Source: JBAZCI01 sp041671025
GTDB lineage: Bacteria; Patescibacteriota; Patescibacteriia; UBA10025
Assembly (NCBI GenBank): GCA_041671025.1
Contig: JBAZCI010000001.1
Span: 1 to 64,000, forward strand
Direction of reading: 5' to 3'
DNA: 64,000 nt
Notes under the pieces: model-generated
What the model saw: the letters and a program-made list of their open reading frames with translations, nothing else
Told to the model about the DNA's origin: nothing
Database searches by the model: none
In this document: positions 16,772-24,537 of the stretch, piece by piece
How positions within the stretch are numbered: the first letter of the stretch is position 1
Layout of the letters: every line of letters starts with the position of its first letter
Translations under genes and position numbers: made by a program

Positions 16772-17200
16772 ATGAGAAAAATGCAACTCGCCACACAGGA
16801 AAAATCAGGGAGAAGAGCGCGGGGCACGTTGGCGCGAAAACATATATTGGACTCTCTTAAGGACGCCACAAATCCCCTCTCGGCTACCGACCTCTTGTTT
16901 GCCGTATCAAAAACAAAGAAAAGCGTGAACAAGACGACAATCTATCGCCAACTTACCTCCCTTCTTGCCGAAGGCGCTATTCGGGAACTGCAACTCGGCG
17001 AAAAGAAAAAACGGTATGAGCTCACGCCGATAAACCACCACCATCACCTGGTATGCGTGCGATGTGAAAAGATTGAGCACGTCGAACTTGAACGCGATTT
17101 GGCGGGCGAAGAAAAAAAAATAATGCAGGAAAAGAAATTTGAGGTGCTCACGCATTCGCTGGAATTTTTTGGACGGTGCGCGGAATGCCGGACCACGTAA
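16772..17200 (+). CDS. zur: Fur-family metalloregulator, probably Zur
   Basis: A 142-residue Fur-family protein. The winged helix (residues 20-80) contains NPLSATDLLFAVSKTKKSVNKTTIYRQLTSLLAEGAIREL. The metal-binding part has HHHHLVCVRCEKIEHVE and FGRCAECR; the two CxxC pairs form the structural zinc site. Its gene is 8 nt upstream of znuA and precedes znuC and znuB, which makes zinc uptake control the most likely job. Its promoter contains a palindromic operator, suggesting autoregulation. A start at 16781 (second ATG) is also possible. Confidence 0.85.
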   Translation: MRKMQLATQEKSGRRARGTLARKHILDSLKDATNPLSATDLLFAVSKTKKSVNKTTIYRQLTSLLAEGAIRELQLGEKKKRYELTPINHHHHLVCVRCEKIEHVELERDLAGEEKKIMQEKKFEVLTHSLEFFGRCAECRTT

Positions 17201-17208
17201 TCCTTTTT

Positions 17209-18129
17209 ATGAAGAAAAAAATAACCATTGGAATTATTATCGCTTGTTGTATCGGTGTTTTTATATGGATCACCGTCGATCAAACGTCGCCGGCTGATAC
17301 CGACGGGCTACAGGTAACAGCGAGTTTTTATCCCCTGTACTACTTCACTCAGCAAATCGGGGGTGACAAAGTGTCAGTGGCGAATATAACCCCGGCGGGT
17401 GTCGAACCGCACGATTATGAACCGACAGCTAAGGATGTCGCCCGGATTGAAAACAGTCGCCTCCTCATTGTAAATGGCGGAGGACTGGAAGCATGGCTGG
17501 AAAACGTTCGACAAAATATTACGCCGGGTCAAACGACAATCGTAACTGCCGGCGAGGGATTGCCCATGCAAGAAGTGGCCGAGGGAGGCGAGACAATCTC
17601 CGACCCGCACGTATGGCTGAGCCCCGTACTTGCACGACACATGGTAGACGTTATCGCAAGCGCACTAACAGAGGCTGATCCATCCAACGGTGATTACTAC
17701 GGCACCAACGCTCAAGCACTGCAGAACCGCCTGATCGCCCTCGATACGGAATATCATCGGGGCCTTCGGTCATGTACACGGCGGACATTCGTCACTGCTC
17801 ATGCGGCGTTCCATTACCTCGCAGTAACCTACAACCTCGAACAGCTTGCCATCACGGGCATATCTCCCGAGAGCGAGCCGTCCCCGCAGGAACTTGCCTC
17901 CATTGCTGAATTTGCGCGTGAACACGCAGTAGGGTATATTTTCTTTGAAGAACTCGTCAGTCCGAAATTATCGGAAACTGTCGCCCACGAAGTCGGGGCG
18001 CAAACGCTTGTCCTCAACCCCCTGGAAGGGTTAACGTCACAAGACATCGCTGACGGGAAAGACTACTTCACAGAAATGAAATCAAATCTCACCAATCTTC
18101 AAACGGCACTCGAATGTCAGACACCATAA
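17209..18129 (+). CDS. znuA: Zinc/manganese ABC transporter substrate-binding protein ZnuA
   Basis: A 306-residue cluster-9 (A-I) binding protein. An N-terminal hydrophobic signal/anchor (about residues 4-23) is followed by ASFYPLYYFTQQI, VEPHDYEPT, DPHVWLSP, TAHAAFHYLA and FFEELVSPKL. These supply the metal ligands His, His, His and Glu/Asp. The His-rich loop of many zinc-specific ZnuA proteins is absent, so manganese cannot be excluded, but the Zur-like neighbour favours zinc. The signal contains CC but no clear lipobox. The gene overlaps znuC by 16 nt. Confidence 0.9.
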   Translation: MKKKITIGIIIACCIGVFIWITVDQTSPADTDGLQVTASFYPLYYFTQQIGGDKVSVANITPAGVEPHDYEPTAKDVARIENSRLLIVNGGGLEAWLENVRQNITPGQTTIVTAGEGLPMQEVAEGGETISDPHVWLSPVLARHMVDVIASALTEADPSNGDYYGTNAQALQNRLIALDTEYHRGLRSCTRRTFVTAHAAFHYLAVTYNLEQLAITGISPESEPSPQELASIAEFAREHAVGYIFFEELVSPKLSETVAHEVGAQTLVLNPLEGLTSQDIADGKDYFTEMKSNLTNLQTALECQTP

Positions 18130-18884
18130 AACAGGGACCGCTCATCGAGGTACGAAATGTTTCGTTTTCTTATGGTAAAAACGTGATTATTGATAATATT
18201 TCGTTTGATATCCCGCGTGGCGATTACCTCGGCATCATCGGTCCTAACGGTGCTGGCAAAACAACCCTGCTAAAAATTATTCTTGGACTGGTGAAGCCCA
18301 TGCAGGGAACGGTCAAATTTTACGGTAAGGATATCCGTGATTTTACCGACTGGGAAAAAATCGGCTACGTCCCTCAAAAAGCCACACATGTTGATGCACG
18401 ATTTCCCGCAACGGTATATGAAGTAGTTATGATGAGCCGCTATGCTCATCAACACTTTTTTCATCGCTCATCTGCGGAGGACAAACATCTGGTAAAACAG
18501 GCGCTTGAGCACGTAGGCATGTGGGAATACCACGATCGACTCATTGGAGAGTTATCGGGCGGACAGCAGCAGCGGGTCTTTATCGCCCGGGCGCTCGCAA
18601 CAAAACCGGAAATTATTTTCCTCGACGAACCGACAATCGGCGTTGACGAACAGGCGCGCGATGAATTCTACGGATTTTTACGCAAACTGAACCAGGAGCG
18701 GCACCTGACGCTCATTCTCATTTCCCATGACGTGGATATGGTTATCCAACAGGCGAAACATATTGCATGCGTAGACCGCAAACTGATCTGCCACAGCCTG
18801 CCCAAGGAATTTCTGCGTAACAGCGCATCCGGTGAGTTGGTACGGGGAGGCGTCCGTATTTTTGTTCATAAGCATACCCACTAA
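18114..18884 (+). CDS. znuC: Zinc ABC transporter ATP-binding protein ZnuC
   Basis: A 256-residue ABC ATPase: Walker A GPNGAGKTT, Q-loop VPQKATHVDARFP, signature LSGGQQQR, Walker B IIFLDEPT, H-loop ISHD. The FPATVYEVVMMSRYAH region is typical of ZnuC/MntB-type ATPases. It energises the ZnuB permease for uptake of metal delivered by ZnuA. It starts inside znuA and ends just before znuB, forming one operon. Confidence 0.92.
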   Translation: MSDTIKQGPLIEVRNVSFSYGKNVIIDNISFDIPRGDYLGIIGPNGAGKTTLLKIILGLVKPMQGTVKFYGKDIRDFTDWEKIGYVPQKATHVDARFPATVYEVVMMSRYAHQHFFHRSSAEDKHLVKQALEHVGMWEYHDRLIGELSGGQQQRVFIARALATKPEIIFLDEPTIGVDEQARDEFYGFLRKLNQERHLTLILISHDVDMVIQQAKHIACVDRKLICHSLPKEFLRNSASGELVRGGVRIFVHKHTH

Positions 18885-18885
18885 T

Positions 18886-19695
18886 ATGTCGCTTGGAGAA
18901 CTGTTTCAATTCGGATTCATCGTACGCGGGCTCGAGGCGGGCATTATAGTTGCGATTATTGCCCCGATCATCGGCATTTTTCTTGTCCTGCGCAGATACT
19001 CTCTCATTGCCGATACACTGGCACATGTATCACTGGCGGGAGTCGCCCTCGGCACGCTCCTAGGTATCAATCCGGTTTTCGCTGCACTCGGAGCGACACT
19101 GCTATCGTCATTTGGCATCGAGCGTTTTCGCACCAGCAAGCGGGTTTACGGAGACTCAGCGCTTGCCCTGTTTCTTTCGGGAAGCCTTGCACTTGCGGTC
19201 GTATTGCTAAGTCTTTCTCACGGATTTAACACCAATTTATTCAGCTACCTCTTCGGCAGTATCCTGACCGTTACTCAAAATGATGTATACACCATTGGCG
19301 TTCTCGGCGTCATCGTAGTCATTGCCCTTACCGTGCTCTACAAAAAACTGGTATACGTCACATTTGATGAAGAAGCTGCACAGGTGAGCGGCATTCCCAC
19401 CAAATTCGTCAACCTGATGCTGATCTTCCTGTCTGCGTTCACCGTGTCTCTTGCCATTCCAATCGTCGGCGTCTTACTCATCGCGGCCCTTATTGTCATC
19501 CCGGTTATCACCGCACTGCAGTTTCGCACCAGCTTCGTCAAAACGATACTGTTCGCCGAAATTATTTCAATCGCGTCTGTTGTTTCCGGCATTATTCTCG
19601 CCTTTTATCTCAATCTGGCAACCGGCGGCACCATCGTGTTGATCATGCTTGCCGTGTTTATCGCCACCATATTCCTTAAAAAAGCGGAGGAATAA
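18886..19695 (+). CDS. znuB: Zinc ABC transporter permease ZnuB
   Basis: A 269-residue ABC-3 family permease with eight to nine hydrophobic helices. It has IIGIFLVLRRYSLIADTLAHVSLAGVALG, GDSALALFLSGSLALAVVLLSL and VSLAIPIVGVLLIAALIVIPVITA, the conserved cluster of this family. The ATG one base after the znuC stop codon is chosen over an in-frame start inside znuC. It is the last gene of the operon and is followed by a bidirectional terminator. Confidence 0.92.
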   Translation: MSLGELFQFGFIVRGLEAGIIVAIIAPIIGIFLVLRRYSLIADTLAHVSLAGVALGTLLGINPVFAALGATLLSSFGIERFRTSKRVYGDSALALFLSGSLALAVVLLSLSHGFNTNLFSYLFGSILTVTQNDVYTIGVLGVIVVIALTVLYKKLVYVTFDEEAAQVSGIPTKFVNLMLIFLSAFTVSLAIPIVGVLLIAALIVIPVITALQFRTSFVKTILFAEIISIASVVSGIILAFYLNLATGGTIVLIMLAVFIATIFLKKAEE

Positions 19696-19729
19696 TATAG
19701 CCCCGGACAATGCACGCTTCTATCTTAAA

Positions 19730-19765
19730 AAACACAGCCCAGGTCTCCTGACCCGGGCTGTGTTT
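19730..19765. terminator. Bidirectional terminator between znuB and ubiA-like gene
   Basis: AAACACAGCCC and GGGCTGTGTTT arms (11 bp) with A/T tracts on both sides, between convergent genes. Confidence 0.85.
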
Positions 19766-19784
19766 GTATGCACCATCCTTCACA

Positions 19785-20609
19785 TCACAAGGAAAATGAA
19801 ATTAAAACCAGCCCCAACCACAATCCGGCATAAATACTCCGTCTCGCCAGCTTCGCCCGTGCCGAATCAAGCGTTTGAGGGAGCAGTCGCCAGCCAAGCA
19901 AGAATGCGGCCGTTGTCAGCAACCAAAACAGATAAAATGCGGTTCTCTCGGTGCGAACCGTCAGTACAAGCGCCGAGGCGGAGAGCATCAGCATGAGAAT
20001 GATGCGTCGAATATATGCCATTGAAAAAACCATCGGAATTGTTTTGCGCATCCCGCGATCTACCTCGACATCCTCGATATCTTTTATTATTTCCATCGAA
20101 CATATCGCGAGAAAAATAATCGCCGTCCAAATGATGACAAAAGCATCCGTCCGACCTACGACATAGCCGCCCGCCAAAAAAAATAAAGCGGAAATTCCGG
20201 CCGCAACACCATTCTTAACAAACAACAGTTTTGTGCAATAGACGGAATACACAATACTGGCGATCGTAAACATTACCATGACGAAAAATAACGGCCTCCC
20301 TCCAAATACCGCAATACAAAGACCCGCGCCGTACACACTGAGAGATATCACCAAGGCTTTTTGCGGATTGCGCAGGGCAAACGGCTTGCCTTTTCGCTCG
20401 TCAATATGCCGGTCGTAATATCCGTTTATGGCAAATATGCCCATGGATATGCATATCATGCTCGCCATTCCCACCCAAAAATCTGGCGTGACGTCAAAAC
20501 TGCCGGCCAACATTCCTAACACAAAAACCCCGACCGGCACAAGAAACATGGGGAAACGTATAAACTCGAGATAAGAACGCATAAAATGTGACGATTGATT
20601 CGTGGTCAT
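19785..20609 (-). CDS. UbiA-family prenyltransferase
   Basis: A 274-residue polytopic protein with about eight helices. The first Asp-rich motif is NGYYDRHIDERKGKP (N-x3-D-x3-D) and the second is DIEDVEVDRGMRKTIP. Both bind the Mg-diphosphate of the prenyl donor. UbiA members attach polyprenyl chains to aromatics, glycerol phosphates, sugars or lycopene. The acceptor cannot be deduced from sequence alone. It stands alone, convergent with the znu operon. Confidence 0.88.
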   Translation of the reverse strand: MTTNQSSHFMRSYLEFIRFPMFLVPVGVFVLGMLAGSFDVTPDFWVGMASMICISMGIFAINGYYDRHIDERKGKPFALRNPQKALVISLSVYGAGLCIAVFGGRPLFFVMVMFTIASIVYSVYCTKLLFVKNGVAAGISALFFLAGGYVVGRTDAFVIIWTAIIFLAICSMEIIKDIEDVEVDRGMRKTIPMVFSMAYIRRIILMLMLSASALVLTVRTERTAFYLFWLLTTAAFLLGWRLLPQTLDSARAKLARRSIYAGLWLGLVLISFSL

Positions 20610-20627
20610 TGTAACACACTATGGCAT

Positions 20628-20655
20628 TTGACAATCCCTTCCGTCATGTTAGGAT
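20628..20655 (+). promoter_or_regulatory. Sigma-70 promoter of the 82-aa gene
   Basis: TTGACA, 16 nt, TAGGAT. Confidence 0.65.
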
Positions 20656-20714
20656 ACACAACTAAACAAGGCTCTTTTTTGCCTATCCACCTCAACTCTG
20701 TCAAAGGAGTGAAC

Positions 20715-20963
20715 GTGAAAGTGTATATCCAACACCTGCGAATTGGAAACACGCTTACACCGCCGACAGAAGTTGAAGTTCCCGAACATTCAACATTCGG
20801 GCAAGTACTCGAAAAAGTCGGCATCATATTTGATCCACTGCGAATGTCACTGCATTATACGGCTGAGAATGAACGGGAGATCCTCGTTGTAGACACCGAC
20901 CAAATAGTCGACGAAGGTGATCTGATCACCGTGATTGCTCAGTGTTACTTTCCAAAAACATAA
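20715..20963 (+). CDS. Small orphan protein, possible beta-grasp fold, 82 aa
   Basis: Start GTG (V of VKVYIQHLRIG) is chosen because AAAGGAG lies 5 nt upstream; no ATG fits. The pattern of alternating hydrophobics (KVYIQHLRI, VEVPEHSTFGQVLEKVGI) and the DTDQIVDEGDLITVIAQ segment resemble ThiS/MoaD-like ubiquitin folds, but the C-terminal Gly-Gly is absent, so it could not be adenylated. It is monocistronic with its own promoter and a perfect terminator. The fold assignment is inference. Confidence 0.65.
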   Translation: MKVYIQHLRIGNTLTPPTEVEVPEHSTFGQVLEKVGIIFDPLRMSLHYTAENEREILVVDTDQIVDEGDLITVIAQCYFPKT

Positions 20964-20967
20964 CACC

Positions 20968-20997
20968 GGCGTATGCGTGCATACGCCCCTTTTTTTA
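20968..20997 (+). terminator. Terminator of the 82-aa gene
   Basis: GGCGTATGC and GCATACGCC perfect 9-bp arms plus a T run. Confidence 0.9.
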
Positions 20998-21010
20998 TTC
21001 GAAATACTGC

Positions 21011-21790
21011 CTACAACAGTTTTTGCTGAGTGCGCATGGCAAATCGTGCCGCCGATTTTCGATATGCACAGTAATCGCATTCAGCTCCCGGCTGGGGAAT
21101 CGTGGCCGACTGTAAACAGGCATGTGCATCCATGATCGCCGGTTCAACCCACGCGTCGTTCCCGGTATACGGGATCAGATTTACATCAAACTCAAGCTTG
21201 CCGTCAAACGCTTTTGCATCGCTGTTGCCGTTGCAATACACGAAATAGCCGGTATCTGAAACTGCGAATCCATTGCGACGGAAAAGCCATTGGTAGATTT
21301 CCATCTGGCGCTTGTACCCGATCTGCCATTCTTCATCAAGAGAGACGATATCCTGCTTTTTTGACGTCGCTTTGTAATCAACGATAATCAATTCGCCGTT
21401 TGGTTTTACCCAGATATCATCGATGCCCCCGGTAATGCGGAAATGCGTCGGATCATGCTGGTAGCTGATGCCGCGTTTCAGCGCGTCGCGCCACTCGTCC
21501 ATTTTCTCATGCGCAAACGGCTTTGCATCAAGCTTATACTTCTTTTGCAGAGGATGCGACGTGCCCTTGGCGCGATGAAGATCAAACTCGCGTTTCAGCA
21601 ATTCGTCAACGGCGGAATTCAAACTAAACGGAAATCCCGGGGGTCGTGCTACGCCCAGGCGGCGATCCAGATAAAAACACCGCGGACAGTTCATAAACAG
21701 ATCGATCTGCGACCTGCTTAACCGGTACAGCTCTTTGCTTGCCGGATCGTATAGGTTTTTTTGGCGTTGGGGATTGTAGTAGCGAGACAT
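21011..21790 (-). CDS. PD-(D/E)XK nuclease, Cas4/RecB-like with Fe-S cysteines
   Basis: A 259-residue protein. NCPRCFYLD near residue 36 and GAECDYCAYRK near the C-terminus provide four cysteines in the arrangement of Cas4/AddB-type Fe-S nucleases. The nuclease core is ITGGIDDIWV...ELIIVDYKATS (Asp, then D-x-K) with QMEIYQWLF following. It is PF12705-like and probably processes DNA ends in repair; there are no cas genes or CRISPR array in the window. The start at 21790 is chosen because the upstream part is non-homologous and holds the divergent NUDIX promoter. Confidence 0.85.
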   Translation of the reverse strand: MSRYYNPQRQKNLYDPASKELYRLSRSQIDLFMNCPRCFYLDRRLGVARPPGFPFSLNSAVDELLKREFDLHRAKGTSHPLQKKYKLDAKPFAHEKMDEWRDALKRGISYQHDPTHFRITGGIDDIWVKPNGELIIVDYKATSKKQDIVSLDEEWQIGYKRQMEIYQWLFRRNGFAVSDTGYFVYCNGNSDAKAFDGKLEFDVNLIPYTGNDAWVEPAIMDAHACLQSATIPQPGAECDYCAYRKSAARFAMRTQQKLL

Positions 21791-21849
21791 AAAAAAATAG
21801 TGCTCCCTGTAGTGTACAGCTAATTTAATCTGCACGCAAAAGGTCCGCG

Positions 21850-21879
21850 TTGACAATACGATGCACGAAGGATTAAGAT
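21850..21879 (+). promoter_or_regulatory. Sigma-70 promoter of the NUDIX gene
   Basis: TTGACA, 18 nt, TAAGAT. Confidence 0.65.
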
Positions 21880-21917
21880 GAGGTGAAAAGAAAAAATCGC
21901 ACAAAGGTTAGGTAAAG

Positions 21918-22427
21918 ATGAAGATCATTCAAATGACCGTAATGTACCCCATTGATGAGGCTGCCCATGAAGTACTGCTTGGATTCAAGAAAAAGAATAT
22001 TGGCAAGGGATTATATAATGGTCCGGGCGGCTCTGTTGAAGAACACGAGACCCTTACCGTCGCTGCATTGCGCGAAATGCACGAAGAAGTAGGAGAAAAT
22101 GTTCAGGTAACAGCTCTCCAATACATGGGCATACTCTATGTCACATTTGAGGACACCGATTCTCTGGTCATTATCCACTACTTCGTCGGGTACGGATTAA
22201 CAGGAGAGCCCGAGGAAACAGGCGAACTGATCCCCCGCCGCTTTTCGCTGGACGCCATCCCGTTTCATCAGATGTGGCCAAATGACCCGTTCATGATGCC
22301 TTTCATGATTAACGGCCAATGCATGTTCGGTCTCGTCCAGTATAACAATATTGAAAGTAGGCGGATGCTCAGCGCGCATTTCTCCCCAATAACCAGGGAG
22401 GAGCTCGAAGAGGCTCTCCCTGTATAG
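21918..22427 (+). CDS. NUDIX hydrolase, MTH1-like (8-oxo-dGTP diphosphatase type)
   Basis: A 169-residue protein. The Nudix box reads GSVEEHETLTVAALREMHEEVG (G-x5-E-x7-REhxEEhG spacing), preceded by GKGLYNGPGG as in MTH1-type sanitising enzymes. It removes pyrophosphate from oxidised or noncanonical nucleotides. The C-terminal PFHQMWPNDPFMMPFMING is like the MTH1 WxDDxxW region. SD AGGTAAAG is upstream. It is monocistronic with its own promoter and terminator. Confidence 0.9.
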   Translation: MKIIQMTVMYPIDEAAHEVLLGFKKKNIGKGLYNGPGGSVEEHETLTVAALREMHEEVGENVQVTALQYMGILYVTFEDTDSLVIIHYFVGYGLTGEPEETGELIPRRFSLDAIPFHQMWPNDPFMMPFMINGQCMFGLVQYNNIESRRMLSAHFSPITREELEEALPV

Positions 22428-22453
22428 CGACCACCCCTTGTGGCCGCTTTTTT
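22427..22453 (+). terminator. Terminator of the NUDIX gene
   Basis: GCGACCAC and GTGGCCGC arms followed by six T. Confidence 0.85.
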
Positions 22454-22460
22454 CTTTATG

Positions 22461-22488
22461 TCATTTCGACCGTAGCGGAGAAATCTTT
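22461..22488. repeat. ATTTCGA...GAGAAATCT dispersed element, short copy
   Basis: A TCATTTCGAC...GGAGAAATCTT unit, also present in longer forms at 42184-42236 and, inverted, at 41591-41650. Its ends are partly complementary (ATTTC/GAAAT). Confidence 0.6.
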
Positions 22489-22533
22489 TCCCCCTTTTAT
22501 TCCTGCATACTATTATAACCAACGGGATCCTTC

Positions 22534-22574
22534 CCCTGGCTACGCCAGGGATCAGGATTGACCCTTCGGGTCAA
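22534..22574. repeat. Double-hairpin module (7+3+7, twice)
   Basis: CCCTGGC-TAC-GCCAGGG (22534-22550) and TTGACCC-TTC-GGGTCAA (22558-22574) are two perfect hairpins with 3-nt loops in tandem, the same architecture as the inserts in the broken tRNA-Asn near 60 kb. Confidence 0.7.
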
Positions 22575-22577
22575 AAT

Positions 22578-22821
22578 AAAAAAGGCCGGAAGGAAAGTAT
22601 CTACGCGGCAAAGGGCATCGTATGCACGGCTACCTCAACAAGGAGGCGCACTAATGCAAGGACAACCATTTGGTTGTTTCCTCATGATGGGAAACAAAAG
22701 TAGAATACGCACGATCGATAAGGCAAACTGCAATGCAGTGTGATCTCACAGGGAGAAAACTAGCCTATCCGTGCCCTTCCGGCACACTACGGCGCTACAG
22801 CAGTCAGCTAGTTTGCGCCGT
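22578..22821 (-). ncRNA. Stand-alone structured RNA of unknown class, about 244 nt
   Basis: No ORF with coding character fills this gap. On the minus strand a good promoter ends 7 nt before ACGGCGC, which pairs with GCGCCGT (22815-22821 with 22789-22795). The 19-nt loop contains AAACTAGC, perfectly complementary to GCTAGTTT at 22757-22764, giving an 8-bp pseudoknot. Further hairpins are GTGCC/GGCAC (22771-22785), ACTGC/GCAGT, GTTTCC/GGAAAC, ACAACC/GGTTGT and CCTC/GAGG. The 3' end CCTTCCGGC (22585-22593) can pair with GCCGGAAGG (22775-22783) and is followed by six T. It does not match RNase P, tmRNA, SRP or common riboswitch consensus that I know. Confidence 0.6.
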
Positions 22822-22827
22822 TGCATT

Positions 22828-22856
22828 ACATTACGTTATTCGTGATAAAACGTCAA
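22828..22856 (-). promoter_or_regulatory. Promoter of the structured RNA
   Basis: On the minus strand: TTGACG, 17 nt, TAATGT. The predicted start site coincides with the first base of the RNA's first helix. Confidence 0.65.
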
Positions 22857-22876
22857 GAGAACCTGCGTAATTGTAC

Positions 22877-22908
22877 AAAAAAACGGCTCATGAATAATTC
22901 ACAGCCGT
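22877..22908 (-). terminator. Terminator of the TPR lipoprotein gene
   Basis: On the minus strand ACGGCT and AGCCGT arms followed by T6-7. Confidence 0.8.
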
Positions 22909-22915
22909 TGGTATG

Positions 22916-23488
22916 CTAGATATCCCAGCGACACATACGACAAGGCGCGGAACCTATCTGCATCTCTACAGAAATGGGCTGAAGCCTCTCTTCAGGATAA
23001 GTTTCGCCCATCCATCGCGCAAGTTTGAAGTGGTCGATCGCATTAGCCGTATCCCCGGCATCGGAATACATCCGGGCGAGAAAATACCGCGCTCTGCCAT
23101 AACCGGGATTTAGATTAGCCACCGTTATCATCTCTTCAATCGCTAGACTGATCATTCCGCGTTTCCAGAGACCAATCGCCAATAGGTACCGTACTGGCTG
23201 TTTATGAGGCAACCCCTCGCCATATATTTTTGCATAAGGATCAGCTTCAATTGCCCTTTCAAAACTCCGTGTGGCGACCTGATAGTCCCCTATGCTGGCG
23301 AAGAGAAATCCCACGCATGCGTAGAGTTCTGCGCTGTCCGGATATACACTGCTGGAATCCAGAAGCGAATGAATTACGCTGAGGGTTTCCTTCATGCCGT
23401 TGTGTTCCGCGTTACCAGGTCTTTGGCATCCGAAGTAATGTAACGCAAGAATTACACAAATCCCTACGGCAAGAGTGAAAGTCTTCAT
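22916..23488 (-). CDS. TPR-repeat lipoprotein
   Basis: A 190-residue protein. The signal sequence ends in a lipobox-like LHYFGC (Cys near residue 18), so the mature protein is probably lipid-anchored outside the membrane. It has about three TPR-like pairs: AELYACVGFLFASIGDYQVATRSFERAIEADPY, and GRARYFLARMYSDAGDTANAIDHFKLA. TPRs bind protein partners; the partner is unknown. The ATG at 23488 with SD GGACGG is preferred over an upstream start because it begins the signal peptide. It is monocistronic. Confidence 0.8.
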   Translation of the reverse strand: MKTFTLAVGICVILALHYFGCQRPGNAEHNGMKETLSVIHSLLDSSSVYPDSAELYACVGFLFASIGDYQVATRSFERAIEADPYAKIYGEGLPHKQPVRYLLAIGLWKRGMISLAIEEMITVANLNPGYGRARYFLARMYSDAGDTANAIDHFKLARWMGETYPEERLQPISVEMQIGSAPCRMCRWDI

Positions 23489-23534
23489 AATATCCGTCCT
23501 TCCCTGAATGTAATTTGCTATTTTATTTCTCCGT

Positions 23535-23563
23535 AGCATAGAAGATTAACAGGGTTCTGTCAA
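23535..23563 (-). promoter_or_regulatory. Sigma-70 promoter of the TPR lipoprotein gene
   Basis: On the minus strand: TTGACA, 17 nt, TATGCT. Confidence 0.75.
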
Positions 23564-23618
23564 TCCCTGAACTCAAGTACAAAAAACATACACTGCGATC
23601 TCTGTACAAATGCCAAAA

Positions 23619-23645
23619 AGGAGGTTCACTCGCCGTGATCCTCCT
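23619..23645 (-). terminator. Terminator of the heliorhodopsin gene
   Basis: On the minus strand AGGAGG and CCTCCT arms followed by four further T. Confidence 0.65.
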
Positions 23646-23664
23646 GTATGCTTCAATCCGATTA

Positions 23665-24456
23665 CTACACCGGCCTCAGCGTACCCGCAAACACCTGCCA
23701 CGCAAGCAATGACTTTGCGACAAGACTCAGAATAATATATGCGCGTTCGCCGTACAGATAGTCCGACCACTTTCCCACCTTCTTGTATTGCAGAATCATA
23801 TTGATCGCAAATACATTGAAGAACAGGAAGATGGAAAAGAAAATCCAATAGACAAACGTAGGCGCCTTGTTGTCACCTTCTCCCGCGCTGAATAAATTAA
23901 TTGCGACAATGACCCACGGGATCGCGCCCATGATACAGCCGAAGATATATGACGTCCAGTCTGTCTTCTTGGTCGTTTGATTGTGGAGCTCCATGATCCA
24001 GCCGAACAGGATCATCCCGGCATTAATAAAGAACACCAACAGCAGACTGCCTAAATCATAAACCCCAACGAGCATCGAAATCACCACCATCATCACTGAC
24101 GAGCTGAAAGCGTACTCTATCCATCTGGCAAAGTTGACGCCTTTTTGTAAATTCCGCACATACCACGCGTACCCGGTCGGCAGGGAAACAATCAGGTGAG
24201 CAAGCGCGGACAAGAAGAGAAATATCGCTACCAACGAACCGACAGGAATCGTAAACGCGGTCTGGAGGTCCGGTTCGAGCGCCCAGGCTACCGTATTAAA
24301 CTTGAGAAACGCCGTTGTCACCGGCAGACTAAAATCAGAGCTCAATACAAGCATGAGCACGCCCTGTGCAAAATGCAGACAGGCCATGACAATATTAAAT
24401 CGACGGAGAGAAGTAAACTTCGCACTATTGGGACCGGACATAAATGGAATATCCAT
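23665..24456 (-). CDS. Heliorhodopsin
   Basis: A 263-residue seven-helix protein with heliorhodopsin landmarks. CLHFAQG (His28) and ALAHLIV (His87) match the pocket histidines. RWIEYAFSSSVM carries the Glu114 counterion. GERAYIILSLVAKSLLAWQVFAGTL in the last helix carries the retinal Schiff-base lysine, Lys248. Heliorhodopsins bind retinal, sit inverted relative to type-1 rhodopsins, have slow photocycles and do not pump ions; their signalling role is unsettled. The ATG at 24441 is an alternative start. No SD is near either start, though an orphan GAAAGGAGGG lies about 65 nt upstream with no start codon at normal distance. A CYTH gene precedes it by 81 nt. Confidence 0.93.
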   Translation of the reverse strand: MDIPFMSGPNSAKFTSLRRFNIVMACLHFAQGVLMLVLSSDFSLPVTTAFLKFNTVAWALEPDLQTAFTIPVGSLVAIFLFLSALAHLIVSLPTGYAWYVRNLQKGVNFARWIEYAFSSSVMMVVISMLVGVYDLGSLLLVFFINAGMILFGWIMELHNQTTKKTDWTSYIFGCIMGAIPWVIVAINLFSAGEGDNKAPTFVYWIFFSIFLFFNVFAINMILQYKKVGKWSDYLYGERAYIILSLVAKSLLAWQVFAGTLRPV

Positions 24457-24537
24457 AAAGCTGAAAAAGGTTAATAATTAATGTGATGCGTGCGCTAACG
24501 TAACCGGTATTGTCGTCCCTCCTTTCTGTTATTTTTT

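Noticed and set aside
20715..20963. ThiS/MoaD sulfur carrier
   Set aside because: The fold may be similar but the C-terminal Gly-Gly needed for thiocarboxylation is missing.
21011..21790. Cas4 of a CRISPR system
   Set aside because: The nuclease has the Cys pattern, but no array or other cas gene is present, so only a general PD-(D/E)XK repair role is supported.
22578..22821. RNase P, tmRNA or SRP RNA in the 22.6-kb gap
   Set aside because: The GAAAGTCCGGGC, tag-peptide and GGAAGGAAGCAGCC-type consensus parts are absent on both strands; the GGCCGGAAGGAAAG match on the plus strand lacks its pairing partner.
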